A stretch of DNA of 64,000 bases. Source: Lactonifactor sp. BIOML-A5 (GTDB lineage: Bacteria > Bacillota > Clostridia > Lachnospirales > Lachnospiraceae). This document shows, piece after piece, positions 1-9,367 of this stretch (positions within the stretch are counted from its first letter, which is position 1; each line of letters starts with the position of its first letter). The stretch covers positions 44,718 to 108,717 of the forward strand of contig NZ_WKYV01000012.1 in NCBI RefSeq assembly GCF_009677585.1, in the 5' to 3' direction. The position numbers were made by a program, and so were the translations under genes. A model generated the notes under the pieces. The model searched no databases. It was not told where the DNA came from and saw only the letters and a program-made list of their open reading frames with translations.

Positions 1-1
1 A

Positions 2-1915
2 AAAGGCGCTTTTGTCGTATACTGGTCCTCTAAAACCTATGCAGAGGATGATCCCAACCATGATGCTTCCAGTGTTGAGAACATAATGTGGGGAGCAACC
101 ACGGATTTCACACAGGAAACCTTTGAGTACGGCGGAAAATTCCTGGATGGAGGCGCCAAAGGCTGGATCGATACCACCATTATTCAGAACGAAGGCAGAA
201 CCTACCATATAACAAAGAGCAATGAATTACAGATTATCATGGAATATACGGATGACAAAGAGTGGTGGAAGGAAGGTACGCAGTGGACCAGAGTGCAGGA
301 GAGAATCGGTCAAAGCCGTTTTGGATCGGTAGAAGGCCCTGCAGTGTTTAAAGATCACAGCAATGACAACCGCTGGTATCTCTTTGTAGATGATCTTCCC
401 TCTCCCGGTTATCAGCCGATGATATCTACGGACCTGAACCAGGGATGGGATTATCTTGACAGTCCTGATTATTTCCTGACGCCGAACACGAAGCACGGCG
501 GAGTGATTTCACTGACGAAAAAGCAATATGATGCAGTCAGAGGGGCAGATGCTGTATCCCCAGTGACAGAGGAACTTGACAGTGTAGAAATCAGCCAGGG
601 AAAAGCAGCAGAGGAGCTGGCAGAGCTACTGCCGCAGACTGCACAGGTGAACCTGGCATATAATATGGGCACCTCAGAACTTCCGGTAATCTGGGATACT
701 TCTGATGTGAATCTAGACGAGGCCGGAACCTATAAGGCTGTGGGTACGGTACAGTCCATCAGTGCGAACAAGGGGCAGTGGGTTGGAAAAGACGGATCCA
801 CTAAGTATGACGCAGAGGATAAACAGCTGTACAGCAGCAGAGCAATAAAGGTATCTGCAGAAGTGGTGGTCAAGGCAGAGACACCGGATGTGACAGTAAC
901 CAAGATTCAGGTCAAAGCCCCGGATAAGACTGAATATCTCGTAGGGGAGGAGCTGAACACAGCCGGAATGAAAGTTACTGCTCTGTACAGTGACGGAACA
1001 AGTAAAGATGTGACCAAAGACAGCAAACTTGAGGGATTTGATTCCAAGACGCCGGGGACCAAGACGGTGACTGTATCCTATGAAGAGAAGACGGCTGACT
1101 TCCAGGTTACTGTGAAAGAAAAGATTCAGGCCGGCTGGGTACAGGAAGGAAGCAAATGGAAATACAGAAATCCGGACGGAAGTTTCCTGGCTGAGACATG
1201 GAAGCAGATTGACGGACAGTGGTATTACTTTAATGAAGACACGTATATGGCTACCGGTTGGCTGCTGGACGGAAAAACCTGGTATTATCTGAAAGCAAGC
1301 GGAGCGATGGCCACGGGCTGGCTGCTGGATGGCAATACCTGGTATTACCTGAAGGCAAATGGAGCAATGGTAACCGGCTGGCTGCAGTTAGGGGAAACCT
1401 GGTATTATCTGAAAGCAAACGGAATGATGGCCACGGGCTGGCTGCTGGACGGAAAGACTTGGTATTATCTGAAAGCAAGCGGAGCGATGGCCACGGGCTG
1501 GCTGCTGGATGGAAAGACCTGGTATTATCTGAAGGCAAACGGAGCAATGGTAACCGGCTGGCTGCAGTTAGGGAAGACCTGGTATTATCTGAAATCCAAT
1601 GGAGCAATGGCCACGGGCTGGCTGCTGGATGGAAAGACCTGGTATTATCTGAAGGCAAGCGGAGCGATGGCCACGGGCTGGCTGCTGGACGGAAAGACCT
1701 GGTATTATCTGAAGTCCAATGGGGCAATGGCCACGGGCTGGCTGTTGGATGGAAAGACCTGGTATTACCTGAAAGCAAACGGAGCAATGGCCACGGGTTG
1801 GATAAAAGTAGGAAGTAAATGGTACTATTTGTACAGCAGCGGTGCAATGGCATCCAGTAAGTGGATAGGGAAGTATTATGTCAATGCTTCCGGAGCCTGG
1901 ACAAAGACCAGATAA
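2..1915 (+). CDS. Secreted GH43-like glycosidase with Ig-like domains and choline-binding repeats (5' truncated)
   Basis: The frame is open from base 2, so the N-terminus and signal peptide lie outside the window. The first ~180 visible residues resemble the C-terminal blades of a GH43-type five-bladed beta-propeller: a WSS strand, GWIDTTIIQNEGRTYHITK, an EGPAVFK motif that could hold the catalytic acid, and YLFVDD. A Big_4-like domain follows (about 600-870), then a Big_3-like domain (about 895-1125, VKAPDKTEYLVGEEL), then a block of GW/YY cell-wall-binding repeats ending close to the stop. The inferred role is a surface-attached glycan hydrolase held on choline or similar wall decorations. 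The GH43 call is moderate because only part of the catalytic domain is present; the binding repeats are certain. Confidence 0.75.
   Translation, partial: KGAFVVYWSSKTYAEDDPNHDASSVENIMWGATTDFTQETFEYGGKFLDGGAKGWIDTTIIQNEGRTYHITKSNELQIIMEYTDDKEWWKEGTQWTRVQERIGQSRFGSVEGPAVFKDHSNDNRWYLFVDDLPSPGYQPMISTDLNQGWDYLDSPDYFLTPNTKHGGVISLTKKQYDAVRGADAVSPVTEELDSVEISQGKAAEELAELLPQTAQVNLAYNMGTSELPVIWDTSDVNLDEAGTYKAVGTVQSISANKGQWVGKDGSTKYDAEDKQLYSSRAIKVSAEVVVKAETPDVTVTKIQVKAPDKTEYLVGEELNTAGMKVTALYSDGTSKDVTKDSKLEGFDSKTPGTKTVTVSYEEKTADFQVTVKEKIQAGWVQEGSKWKYRNPDGSFLAETWKQIDGQWYYFNEDTYMATGWLLDGKTWYYLKASGAMATGWLLDGNTWYYLKANGAMVTGWLQLGETWYYLKANGMMATGWLLDGKTWYYLKASGAMATGWLLDGKTWYYLKANGAMVTGWLQLGKTWYYLKSNGAMATGWLLDGKTWYYLKASGAMATGWLLDGKTWYYLKSNGAMATGWLLDGKTWYYLKANGAMATGWIKVGSKWYYLYSSGAMASSKWIGKYYVNASGAWTKTR
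1253..1852 (+). repeat. Ten tandem 60-bp units encoding choline-binding repeats
   Basis: Each unit encodes 20 residues of the pattern TGWLLDGKTWYYLKASGAMA. Units 1-9 (1253-1792) are nearly identical at the DNA level and unit 10 is diverged. A higher-order 180-bp period is visible: units 1-3 and 4-6 share the order LLDG/GAMA, LLDG/GAMV, LQLG. This points to recent duplication of a three-unit block. The repeat is coding; open frames on the opposite strand and in the other frame here are shadows. Confidence 0.95.
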
Positions 1916-1933
1916 GAAAAATTGAGGAATAAG

Positions 1934-1975
1934 ATTATTACCGGCGTCATTTTAATGGCAGCCGGTAATAATTTT
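1934..1975 (+). terminator. Rho-independent terminator
   Basis: A perfect 12-bp stem, ATTATTACCGGC (1934-1945) with GCCGGTAATAAT (1961-1972), is followed by a short T-rich tail. It lies 18 bases past the stop of the wall-binding protein. Confidence 0.75.
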
Positions 1976-2046
1976 ATCCGCCCGTACTTCCTTACGGAAA
2001 GTATGTTATAATTGCAGTAAAAGCACAGCCAAACGGAGGACAAAAG

Positions 2047-3780
2047 GTGTATTTTTTTCGCAGATTAAATATAAAAAGCCAAATTGCAGTACTGATTGCC
2101 ATCATCACAGTCTTTATGCTGGTTTCCTTTGGAATCATAGATTTTATGACAGGAAGGGCAGTAAAGAGAACAACTCTGGAATCAAATGAAAAGCTTCTGC
2201 AGCAGGTAGAAGGGAGAGTTGCCGCTTTTACAGATGATATGGAGAACATCTCACTTTCCCTTTTCTACAGCCCTACCATTATCAATTATATCGGTCTGTC
2301 TCAGGAGGTTGACAGAGTACTTGCGTATGAGGATGTATCCGCGGTGTGCAGCAATGCTATGTCCCTGAAAAAGGGGATAAAAGGGGTAATGATATATGAC
2401 GGCAAGGGAGAATTGTGTGCCGGCGTGGGAACTAACCGTACGATACCTGCCGGGATTGAGAGCGTTTCCCAGGTAGTCTACACCGGATGTCTGGGGAAGG
2501 ACAAAAAATATTATGCGATTGTTTACCCTATCTATGACTTGAAGAGTACAGAGACTAAGAAAAGGCTGGGAAGCGGAGTGCTTCTTATGGACTGCGGACA
2601 GTTGGGGGATATCCTGGAGAATTCTCTGGTGACACAGGGTTCTGCCATATCTATTCTGGATAAGAATGACAGGTGCATGGCCTTCCGGGGGGCAAAGCAT
2701 GATGAGAAGGGACTGCATGGGGGAAAAGATGCAGAATATGTTACACGGCGCACACAGCTTTCAAAAGCGGGCTGGACCTTGGTCAGCGATGTCCCGGGAA
2801 CTGAGCTACAGGCTGGCAGACAGACCATACGGAAATACTGTACAGCGGCCTTTGCGGCAATTGCAGTAATCCTGGCCTTTTTTGTATTTACCCTATGGAC
2901 AGGTATATTAAGACCTGTAAAAAAGGCAACTGAATTCGCGAAGCGTTATCCCTTGGGAGAGAAAGACAAGCGTTTGGAGATGGACTATAAAAATGAAATC
3001 GGAGATATGGCAAGAAGTCTGAACCAGATGCTGGATGATATTCAGAGGCTGAGCAGCGATGTCCAAAGCTCTCAGAAGAAGATGTATGAAATGGTACTGG
3101 ATCAAAAACAGATGGAGATCATATCATACAGAAACCAGGTAAATCCCCATTTTCTCTACAATACTTTTGACTGTATCCGTGGGATGGCAGCTTATTATAA
3201 TGTGCCCCAGATTGCAGAGATAACCAGTGCGCTGTCCAGGTTTTACCGGTATACGGTGAAAGGAGACGATTGTGTAACTATCGCAGATGAGGTACTGAAC
3301 ATCCAGGAATATGCGAAGATTATTGAACACCGGTTTATGGGCAGGATATCTGTGAATGTAGATGCTTCGAAAGAGATTCTTTCCTGTACCACAATTAAGC
3401 TGCTGCTTCAGCCTCTGGTGGAAAATTCGGTTTTTCATGGGTTGGAACAGAAGGTAGAAGGGGGCCGGGTGGAGGTGTTTCTGACACCCCGGGGGGCCGG
3501 AAAGATACACATAAAGGTCAGGGACAATGGTGTCGGAATTGAAAAAGACAGGTTAGAAGAGATTCTGCAGCACCTGGAGCAAAGAGAAAAAATATTTCCG
3601 GGAGAACCTGATTCTGGGTATGGGATTGGGCTTGCTAATGTATACCACAGAATTAGATTGTTTTACGGTGAACATGCAGAGTTTGACATCACCAGCAAGA
3701 AGGACATAGGAACCACAGTAACTGTTTGTATTCCCAATTCCGCGGCAGGAGGCATAGATGTATCAGGTATTATTAATTGA
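2047..3780 (+). CDS. YesM/LytS-type sensor histidine kinase
   Basis: GTG start with GGAGGA at 2035-2040. The 577-residue protein has TM1 at about residues 12-32, an extracellular sensor region to about 265, TM2 at about 266-288, a HAMP segment, a His_kinase domain with the phospho-acceptor His368 in NPHFLYNTF, and a HATPase_c domain with N-box LVENSVFHG, DNGVGI and GYGIGLANV. This is the family that pairs with YesN-type AraC response regulators in carbohydrate sensing. It overlaps the next gene by 23 bp, so the two are translated together. The ligand is unknown. The solute-binding lipoprotein encoded at 4505 could act as its co-sensor (inference). Confidence 0.93.
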   Translation: MYFFRRLNIKSQIAVLIAIITVFMLVSFGIIDFMTGRAVKRTTLESNEKLLQQVEGRVAAFTDDMENISLSLFYSPTIINYIGLSQEVDRVLAYEDVSAVCSNAMSLKKGIKGVMIYDGKGELCAGVGTNRTIPAGIESVSQVVYTGCLGKDKKYYAIVYPIYDLKSTETKKRLGSGVLLMDCGQLGDILENSLVTQGSAISILDKNDRCMAFRGAKHDEKGLHGGKDAEYVTRRTQLSKAGWTLVSDVPGTELQAGRQTIRKYCTAAFAAIAVILAFFVFTLWTGILRPVKKATEFAKRYPLGEKDKRLEMDYKNEIGDMARSLNQMLDDIQRLSSDVQSSQKKMYEMVLDQKQMEIISYRNQVNPHFLYNTFDCIRGMAAYYNVPQIAEITSALSRFYRYTVKGDDCVTIADEVLNIQEYAKIIEHRFMGRISVNVDASKEILSCTTIKLLLQPLVENSVFHGLEQKVEGGRVEVFLTPRGAGKIHIKVRDNGVGIEKDRLEEILQHLEQREKIFPGEPDSGYGIGLANVYHRIRLFYGEHAEFDITSKKDIGTTVTVCIPNSAAGGIDVSGIIN

Positions 3781-4492
3781 TGATGAACCATGGGCGCTTT
3801 ATGGGCTGAAAACGCTGATTGATTGGGAGGCCCTGGGATACTGCATAGCAGGAGAGGCAGAGAACGGACTGAAAGCGATGGAACTTCTGAATAAAGGAAA
3901 CATAGATGTGGCAATATCAGATATCCGTATGCCCGGGATGGACGGCATTCAGCTGATGGAGACTATTCAGGAAGAAAAACTTCCCGTGGAAGTGATTTTC
4001 GTGAGCGGCTACAGTGAATTTGAGTATGCCAGAAAAGCGGTCCGGTACGGAGCATTTGATTATCTCTTGAAGCAGGTGTCGGCAGAAGAACTGACAGATG
4101 TGCTGAGAAGACTCTCAGATGCACTGAAAGGCAGGGAACAGGGCGCTCCGGATCCATTGAAGGAAGGGGCGCATTTAAGCCATATGATGACAGAGGTTAT
4201 GAGAGATATTGATGAGGGCTTTCCCAGGGATATCCTGCTGAATGAATTAGCAAAAAAATATAGTATCAGTTCAGGGCATTTAAGCAATTTGATAAAAAAG
4301 GAGACAGGGAGTACCTATACAGAGCACATTACCAGAAGACGTATAGAAAAGGCAAAAGAGCTGCTGAAAGATGATTCCCTGAGTATTTTAGAGGTTGCAG
4401 AACAGGTAGGGTACGGCGATTATTTTTATTTTACAAAGCTCTTTAAAAGGCAGACCGGACTTTCACCCAGCAAATACAGAAAAGAACAGTAG
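3758..4492 (+). CDS. YesN-type response regulator (REC + AraC HTH)
   Basis: A 244-residue protein. The receiver domain (about 1-120) has the acidic pocket DDE at 9-11, phospho-acceptor Asp55 in ISDIRMPG and the conserved Lys in YLLKQ, where YLLKP is usual. A C-terminal AraC double HTH (about 145-244) includes SILEVAEQVGYGDYFYFTKLFKRQ. Start ATG 3758 is preceded by GGCAGGAGGC inside the kinase gene. It is the cognate partner of the kinase at 2047 and probably activates the downstream lipoprotein gene or unlinked sugar genes. Confidence 0.94.
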   Translation: MYQVLLIDDEPWALYGLKTLIDWEALGYCIAGEAENGLKAMELLNKGNIDVAISDIRMPGMDGIQLMETIQEEKLPVEVIFVSGYSEFEYARKAVRYGAFDYLLKQVSAEELTDVLRRLSDALKGREQGAPDPLKEGAHLSHMMTEVMRDIDEGFPRDILLNELAKKYSISSGHLSNLIKKETGSTYTEHITRRRIEKAKELLKDDSLSILEVAEQVGYGDYFYFTKLFKRQTGLSPSKYRKEQ

Positions 4493-4504
4493 AAGGAAGA
4501 TAGC

Positions 4505-6151
4505 ATGAAATGGAATGTGAAAAAAACAGGGTACCTGTTTCTTCTTGTGCTCACAGCGGCAGTGAACGGGTGCAGCCAGGACAGACAGGGGGAAAACGAT
4601 ACACTTTCAGAGGTGCTTCCGCTTACCTGGTTTTCGGATGTGAGCTTTTGGCATCCCCCTGAAGATTGGGATTGTAGTGAGGATACTGTGCAGGGGGTGC
4701 TTACCCAAAAGACGGGCCTTACCTTTGAGATGGAAATACCGCCCGAAGATGCGGAGACGAAGTTAAGCTGGATGCTTGCAAATGGGGAGCTCCCAGATAT
4801 AATTTCTATCACAGATGAAAAAATGATAGATAAGCTAACTGCTTCGGGTGAGGTATGGAGGATGGATGAATTTCTCGAAACATATGACCCGGATTCTCAT
4901 CTTCTGAAAGACTTTCCCGGGGATATAAAAGAGGGATTGACGGAGAGAGACGGGGGCTGGTATGCGCTGCCGAGCCACCTTAGCTCAGAGGACAACAGGG
5001 CGCGGTATGCAGAAATCAGTACTTTTTATCAGGAACTGCAGAAATACCATGAGAATAATGCTGTTATCATAAACGAACAGCTCATGGAAGCCTCTGGAAT
5101 AACTCTGGAGGAACTAAAGACAGAGACCGGGTTTGTGCAGGCGCTGCAGAAGGTGAAATCCATGGGATTGTCGGTCAACGGAAAACCGGTGATACCGCTT
5201 CTCTATGACGGCAATGCCTACCAGGAATCTTCCCTGCCATTTCTGCAGATGAATTTTGGCGCAGTGCCTGTAAATGACGAGAGGCACTATCAGGATATCC
5301 TTCGGGATCCCAATTATAAACATGCCCTGCATTTTATGAACCGTACCATCAGGGAAGGCTATGCAGATATGAAACAGCTCACCATGGATAACAGCGAAAT
5401 AAAGAAGCTTTTTTCTGAGGAAAGAGTATTTGCCTTTATAGGAAATATTGCCAATACTGGATATGACAGTTCTCTCTGCTGGATATCACCGGGGGCAATT
5501 TATTCCGATACAGGTGCATCCCCTGTATATGGGAAAAATTTTCGAAATCTGGGATGGATCCAGACTTTCATATCCAAAGAGAACCCATATCCAGGGGAAA
5601 CAGCGAAATTTTTAAGTTATGTAACCAGTGAAGAGGGGCTGATGCTTCTTTTTTACGGGATTGAGGGAAAAGATTATACGCTGGATGCCGCTGGAAAAGC
5701 TATCCGTGCAGAAAATGGGGAGAAGCGGGAAGAGACCGGACTGAATATATACTGGCCGTTTGTGAATACAGACTGGAGCTATACAGTGATGCCAGAGCCA
5801 GATCCGGATACCAGATCAGGCAAGTCCCAGATTATGACAAAAAATGCGGGAAGTGCATATGTTTTGGATGAAAGAACAGAAATGTATGACGCATCCCTAG
5901 TAAACCTTTCGGATAAATATTTGGATTTTACTGACGGGGAGGAAGAGACGCGGGAAAACCTGGAGGCATATAAGAAGAAGCTGACTGCTCAAATTGTTAC
6001 AGCTCCGGATGAGGAAAGTGTTGAAGCACTGTATAGGGAGATGCTGGATACGATGGATGGGATGGGTCTTCCGGATATAGAAAAAAAGACAGACCAGAAG
6101 ATGCAGGAGTGCTCACAGAGAATGCAGGGGGATGCCTGCAATGGAGAATGA
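4505..6151 (+). CDS. Orphan extracellular solute-binding lipoprotein
   Basis: A 548-residue protein with an N-terminal signal and lipobox ending VNGC (Cys23). The rest fits a large family-1 type solute-binding protein of the LplA/YtcQ kind that usually serves polysaccharide or oligosaccharide importers. It starts 12 bases after the regulator stop, so it belongs to the kinase-regulator operon. No permease genes follow. It therefore either feeds a permease encoded elsewhere or presents ligand to the YesM kinase. The C-terminal 80 residues are charged and helical, beyond the usual fold. Confidence 0.85.
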   Translation: MKWNVKKTGYLFLLVLTAAVNGCSQDRQGENDTLSEVLPLTWFSDVSFWHPPEDWDCSEDTVQGVLTQKTGLTFEMEIPPEDAETKLSWMLANGELPDIISITDEKMIDKLTASGEVWRMDEFLETYDPDSHLLKDFPGDIKEGLTERDGGWYALPSHLSSEDNRARYAEISTFYQELQKYHENNAVIINEQLMEASGITLEELKTETGFVQALQKVKSMGLSVNGKPVIPLLYDGNAYQESSLPFLQMNFGAVPVNDERHYQDILRDPNYKHALHFMNRTIREGYADMKQLTMDNSEIKKLFSEERVFAFIGNIANTGYDSSLCWISPGAIYSDTGASPVYGKNFRNLGWIQTFISKENPYPGETAKFLSYVTSEEGLMLLFYGIEGKDYTLDAAGKAIRAENGEKREETGLNIYWPFVNTDWSYTVMPEPDPDTRSGKSQIMTKNAGSAYVLDERTEMYDASLVNLSDKYLDFTDGEEETRENLEAYKKKLTAQIVTAPDEESVEALYREMLDTMDGMGLPDIEKKTDQKMQECSQRMQGDACNGE

Positions 6152-6207
6152 GGTGGACTGGGAAATAAAAAATAAGACAAAAATATAAAAATAGAGCCAT
6201 ATGGACA

Positions 6208-6255
6208 GGATATCAGCTGCTTTATAATGATAAAGTGGACAGATATCCTTTTTTT
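6208..6255 (+). terminator. Weak terminator-like hairpin
   Basis: GGATATC (6208-6214) pairs with GATATCC (6242-6248) across a 27-base loop and is followed by seven T residues. It sits between the lipoprotein gene and the second YesN gene. The stem is short, so attenuation rather than full stop is possible. Confidence 0.45.
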
Positions 6256-6298
6256 GATGGACAATGGTACCCCCAGTGGTGCCGGATGGAGAGAATTC

Positions 6299-7906
6299 AT
6301 GAAGGTTTTTTTAGTTGAAGATGAATCAATGATGCGCAGCGGAATTAAAAACAATATGCCCTGGGAACGAGAAGGGTTTGAGATAGTAGGGGATGCTGCA
6401 AACGGAATGCAGGCATATCCCATGATACGGCAGAAACAGCCGGATATTTTAATCACTGATATTTTTATGCCCTGCATGGATGGCCTGAAACTGAGCAGGC
6501 TGGTAAAAACTGAGCTGCCTCATATTAAAATTCTGGCACTCAGCGAACGTAAAGAATTTCAGCATATTCAGCGGGCCATTTCCATCGGTATTACGGATTT
6601 CCTGCCGAAGCCTGTAGACTCCGGGGAATTGATGAAGGCAGTGAAAAACGCTGCTGCCGATTTGATAAAAGAAGAAGCGGCACGAAGGAAGCTGGAAAGA
6701 TTCCGGGAGAAGACAGAAGAAAACAGGAGGCTTCAGAAATACAAACTTCTTTTGGCCGTCCTTTCGGGGACTATGCCGGAACAAGAGATTCTGGGGCAGG
6801 GAAAAAGACTGGGCATTGATTTCCAGGGAAGCGAATTTGCGGTACTCTTGTTTGGTATGAGGAGTCACACTAATATCCCTGCAGATCAGGAGGCTGAAAA
6901 ATGCATCAGGGAATGCATAAAAGAACTAAAACATACAATTGCCGTTGATCGGGGCCGGGACGGATGGGTCCTTCTGATAAAAGGAGACAGGCTGGGATCA
7001 GTGAACGACCGTTTAAATCTGTGCTGCACCCGTCTGACAGAGGTTCTCCAGCCATACAGAGAGGTAAGCTTCTTTGGGGGTATCGGAAGAACCGTGTCCT
7101 CTCTGTCTCATATTCCTTATTCCTGCCGGGACGCAGAAAAGGCGTTTTCCGGGAGACATTTCCAGGACCAGAACCAGTTCGTTTACTGCTGTAAGGAGGA
7201 AGGCGGTCTGCAGAGAAAAGAGTTTTATGCCAGTCTTCTTATGCAGTCAAAGGAGGCAAGATGCAGACTGGACCATTTTCTGCGAAATGGCCTGTGCGGA
7301 GAGGAGGAAGCCTTTGTGAACTCATATCTGGATGCAGTGGGGGAAGGGCTGTATAAGTTCAGAGTATTGAGGCAGTATGTTACGCTGGATGTGTATCTCG
7401 GCGTCATAACCTTTCTGGACGGCATAGGTGCAGAAGCCTGCAGCCTTTCCGCAGAGGCTTCTGATATCAACCGTGCGGCTGAGAACATTCATTCACGGGA
7501 CAGTTTGAAGGCTTATCTGAGGATGCTGCTTAAGGAAGCAGTTGAACTCCGGGATGAGCAGTCTGGCGAGAAATATGGCTTTTCTGTAAAAAGAAGTCTT
7601 GCCTACATTGATACGTTTTACAGCAGAAGTGATTTATCACTAAATACAGTGGCGGCTCATCTGAAGATAAGTCCGGGATATTTCAGTTCACTGTTTCATC
7701 AAAAGATGGGAAAGACCTTTGTTGAGTATCTTACCGGGGTAAGGATGGAACACGCAAAGAAACAGCTGTGCGGTACAGATAAGAAGCTTTCCCAGATTGG
7801 GTATGAGGCAGGATACCAGGATAATCATTACTTCAGCTATATTTTTAAAAAGACGCAGGGATGCACTCCCTCTGAATATCGTAAGAGAAACAGAAAACAA
7901 AGGTAA
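6299..7906 (+). CDS. Large YesN-type response regulator (REC + middle domain + AraC HTH)
   Basis: ATG 6299 is chosen because GGATGGAGAG lies just upstream and the receiver fold begins at once (MKVFLVEDES). An in-frame ATG at 6227 has no ribosome binding site and lies in the terminator loop. The 535-residue product has Asp54 in LITDIFMPCMDG, Lys in FLPKP, a ~270-residue middle region with a GGDEF-like or YesN-type helical fold, and a C-terminal AraC pair (SLAYIDTFYSRSDLSLNTVA to the end). No kinase adjoins it, so it may be driven by the YesM kinase at 2047 or an unlinked one. Confidence 0.9.
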   Translation: MKVFLVEDESMMRSGIKNNMPWEREGFEIVGDAANGMQAYPMIRQKQPDILITDIFMPCMDGLKLSRLVKTELPHIKILALSERKEFQHIQRAISIGITDFLPKPVDSGELMKAVKNAAADLIKEEAARRKLERFREKTEENRRLQKYKLLLAVLSGTMPEQEILGQGKRLGIDFQGSEFAVLLFGMRSHTNIPADQEAEKCIRECIKELKHTIAVDRGRDGWVLLIKGDRLGSVNDRLNLCCTRLTEVLQPYREVSFFGGIGRTVSSLSHIPYSCRDAEKAFSGRHFQDQNQFVYCCKEEGGLQRKEFYASLLMQSKEARCRLDHFLRNGLCGEEEAFVNSYLDAVGEGLYKFRVLRQYVTLDVYLGVITFLDGIGAEACSLSAEASDINRAAENIHSRDSLKAYLRMLLKEAVELRDEQSGEKYGFSVKRSLAYIDTFYSRSDLSLNTVAAHLKISPGYFSSLFHQKMGKTFVEYLTGVRMEHAKKQLCGTDKKLSQIGYEAGYQDNHYFSYIFKKTQGCTPSEYRKRNRKQR

Positions 7907-7934
7907 AGCAGCATAATGTTTGTATCTGTTTTAT

Positions 7935-7964
7935 TTGCTATAAGCAGTGATCATCCTGTATAAT
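7935..7964 (+). promoter_or_regulatory. Sigma-A promoter for the HD-GYP gene
   Basis: TTGCTA (7935-7940) and TATAAT (7959-7964), 18-bp spacing, 54 bases before the start codon. Confidence 0.6.
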
Positions 7965-8017
7965 GAAATATTATACGCGGTTGCACAGCGAAGCGCAGAG
8001 AAAGGCAGGCACCAGTT

Positions 8018-9289
8018 ATGCTGCAGTACATTGATCGGATAGAAAATAAAGGGATCCTGGGGATTATGAGAAGATCCTGCAATTATGTGGATCCCAGGCT
8101 TATGAACCATGGTTACAGGACTTCATATTTGGTGTCAAAGATATTGAAAAAGACAGGAAAATACAGCGCAGTTCAGATGAGGGATATTTGTATCCTGGCC
8201 ATGCTGCACGATATAGGTGCTTATAAAACCGAAGAGATTAGCAGAATGCTGGAGTTTGAGACGGAGAATGTATGGGAGCATTCCAACTATGGGTATCTGT
8301 TTATTAAGTATTTTTCTCCCCTTGCCAGACTGGCCCCGGTTGTGCTGCTTCATCACACTTCCTGGAAGCAGCTAAAGGAGATGGGGAATGTAAGCGAAGA
8401 GATAAAGACACTTGCCCAGATTCTTAATATCGCGGACAGAACAGATGTGTACATGGAGGAAGAGGGACACCGCTGGGAGGATTTCACAGTACTGCTGAGA
8501 CAGGAGAGCGGCAATAAATTTGCCCCCTGGCTGGTGGAACTTGTGACGGAGGCAGGGACGGAAGGCTTGTTAGAAAAGAGAGCCCTGGAAGACGAGAAAT
8601 TTAAGAACTTGCTGGGCAGCCTTCCTTTTACAAAAGAAGAAGTGAAAAACTATCTCAGGATGGTGATCTGTACCATAGATTTCCGCAGCAGACATACGGT
8701 AACGCACACTATGACGACCACCAGTATCAGCTATGAGCTGGCTCTTCGAATGGGGATGAGTGAGAGGGAGATCACCAGTATTGTGCGGGGCGCCCTTCTC
8801 CACGATCTGGGGAAAATCGGAATACCTGTAGAGATACTGGAGTATCCGGGAAGGTTAAGCCCTCAGGCCATGCATATTATGCGGACCCATGTAAATATTA
8901 CGGAAGAGATTCTTGGGACAGATGTGGATGAGACCACAAAGAGGATTGCCCTCAGGCATCATGAAAAACTGGATGGTTCCGGATATCCGGGAAAACTTAC
9001 CGGCAGGGATCTGACAAAGGGAGAGAGAATTGTGGCTGTTGCAGATATTGTCAGCGCCCTCACAGGGACCAGAAGTTATAAGGATGCATATCCCAAAGAG
9101 AAGGTAGTCAGCATTATAGAGGGGATGCGAAGGGAGAACACCATTGACGCAGAATGCGTCAGCTGTATGGTGGCGGATTACGAAGGGATTATGGAACATA
9201 CTCTGCAGCGGTGTCAGCCTATTTTGGATGCCTACTATAATATTAAAAGAGAATATCTGGAGAATGATAAGATAATAAAAAATTTATAG
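8018..9289 (+). CDS. Tandem HD / HD-GYP domain phosphodiesterase
   Basis: A 423-residue soluble protein. An N-terminal HD-like domain (about 20-180) has MLHDIGAYKTEEI and LHHTSW. The C-terminal HD-GYP domain (about 220-400) has LLHDLGKIGIP, MRTHVNITEEIL and the diagnostic HHEKLDGSGYP. HD-GYP domains hydrolyse cyclic di-GMP or related cyclic dinucleotides, and all metal-ligand residues appear present. No receiver or sensor domain is fused to it, so the N-terminal HD may be the regulatory part. It is a single gene with its own promoter and a strong terminator. Confidence 0.88.
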   Translation: MLQYIDRIENKGILGIMRRSCNYVDPRLMNHGYRTSYLVSKILKKTGKYSAVQMRDICILAMLHDIGAYKTEEISRMLEFETENVWEHSNYGYLFIKYFSPLARLAPVVLLHHTSWKQLKEMGNVSEEIKTLAQILNIADRTDVYMEEEGHRWEDFTVLLRQESGNKFAPWLVELVTEAGTEGLLEKRALEDEKFKNLLGSLPFTKEEVKNYLRMVICTIDFRSRHTVTHTMTTTSISYELALRMGMSEREITSIVRGALLHDLGKIGIPVEILEYPGRLSPQAMHIMRTHVNITEEILGTDVDETTKRIALRHHEKLDGSGYPGKLTGRDLTKGERIVAVADIVSALTGTRSYKDAYPKEKVVSIIEGMRRENTIDAECVSCMVADYEGIMEHTLQRCQPILDAYYNIKREYLENDKIIKNL

Positions 9290-9301
9290 AGATGAAAAAG
9301 G

Positions 9302-9351
9302 TACCCTGAAGGAAATGTTATCTGCGGTGACATTCCCTTCAGGGTATCTTT
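9302..9351. terminator. Bidirectional terminator between convergent genes
   Basis: TACCCTGAAGGAAATGT (9302-9318) pairs with ACATTCCCTTCAGGGTA (9330-9346), 17 bp with one mismatch. T-rich tails are present on both strands, so it serves the HD-GYP gene and the deaminase gene that face each other. Confidence 0.85.
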
Positions 9352-9367
9352 TGCTGTTACCGGTATA

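Noticed and set aside
1253..1852. Regular 60-bp repeats that could suggest a CRISPR or minisatellite array
   Set aside because: They are in frame, encode a known wall-binding motif and have no spacers.
1251..1853. Long open frames on the minus strand and in another plus frame across the repeat block
   Set aside because: They follow from the repeated codon pattern, have no ribosome binding site and encode low-complexity sequence.
2251..2718. Numerous 60-200 codon minus-strand frames inside well-defined plus-strand genes
   Set aside because: They lack ribosome binding sites and recognisable motifs and mirror the codon use of the true genes.
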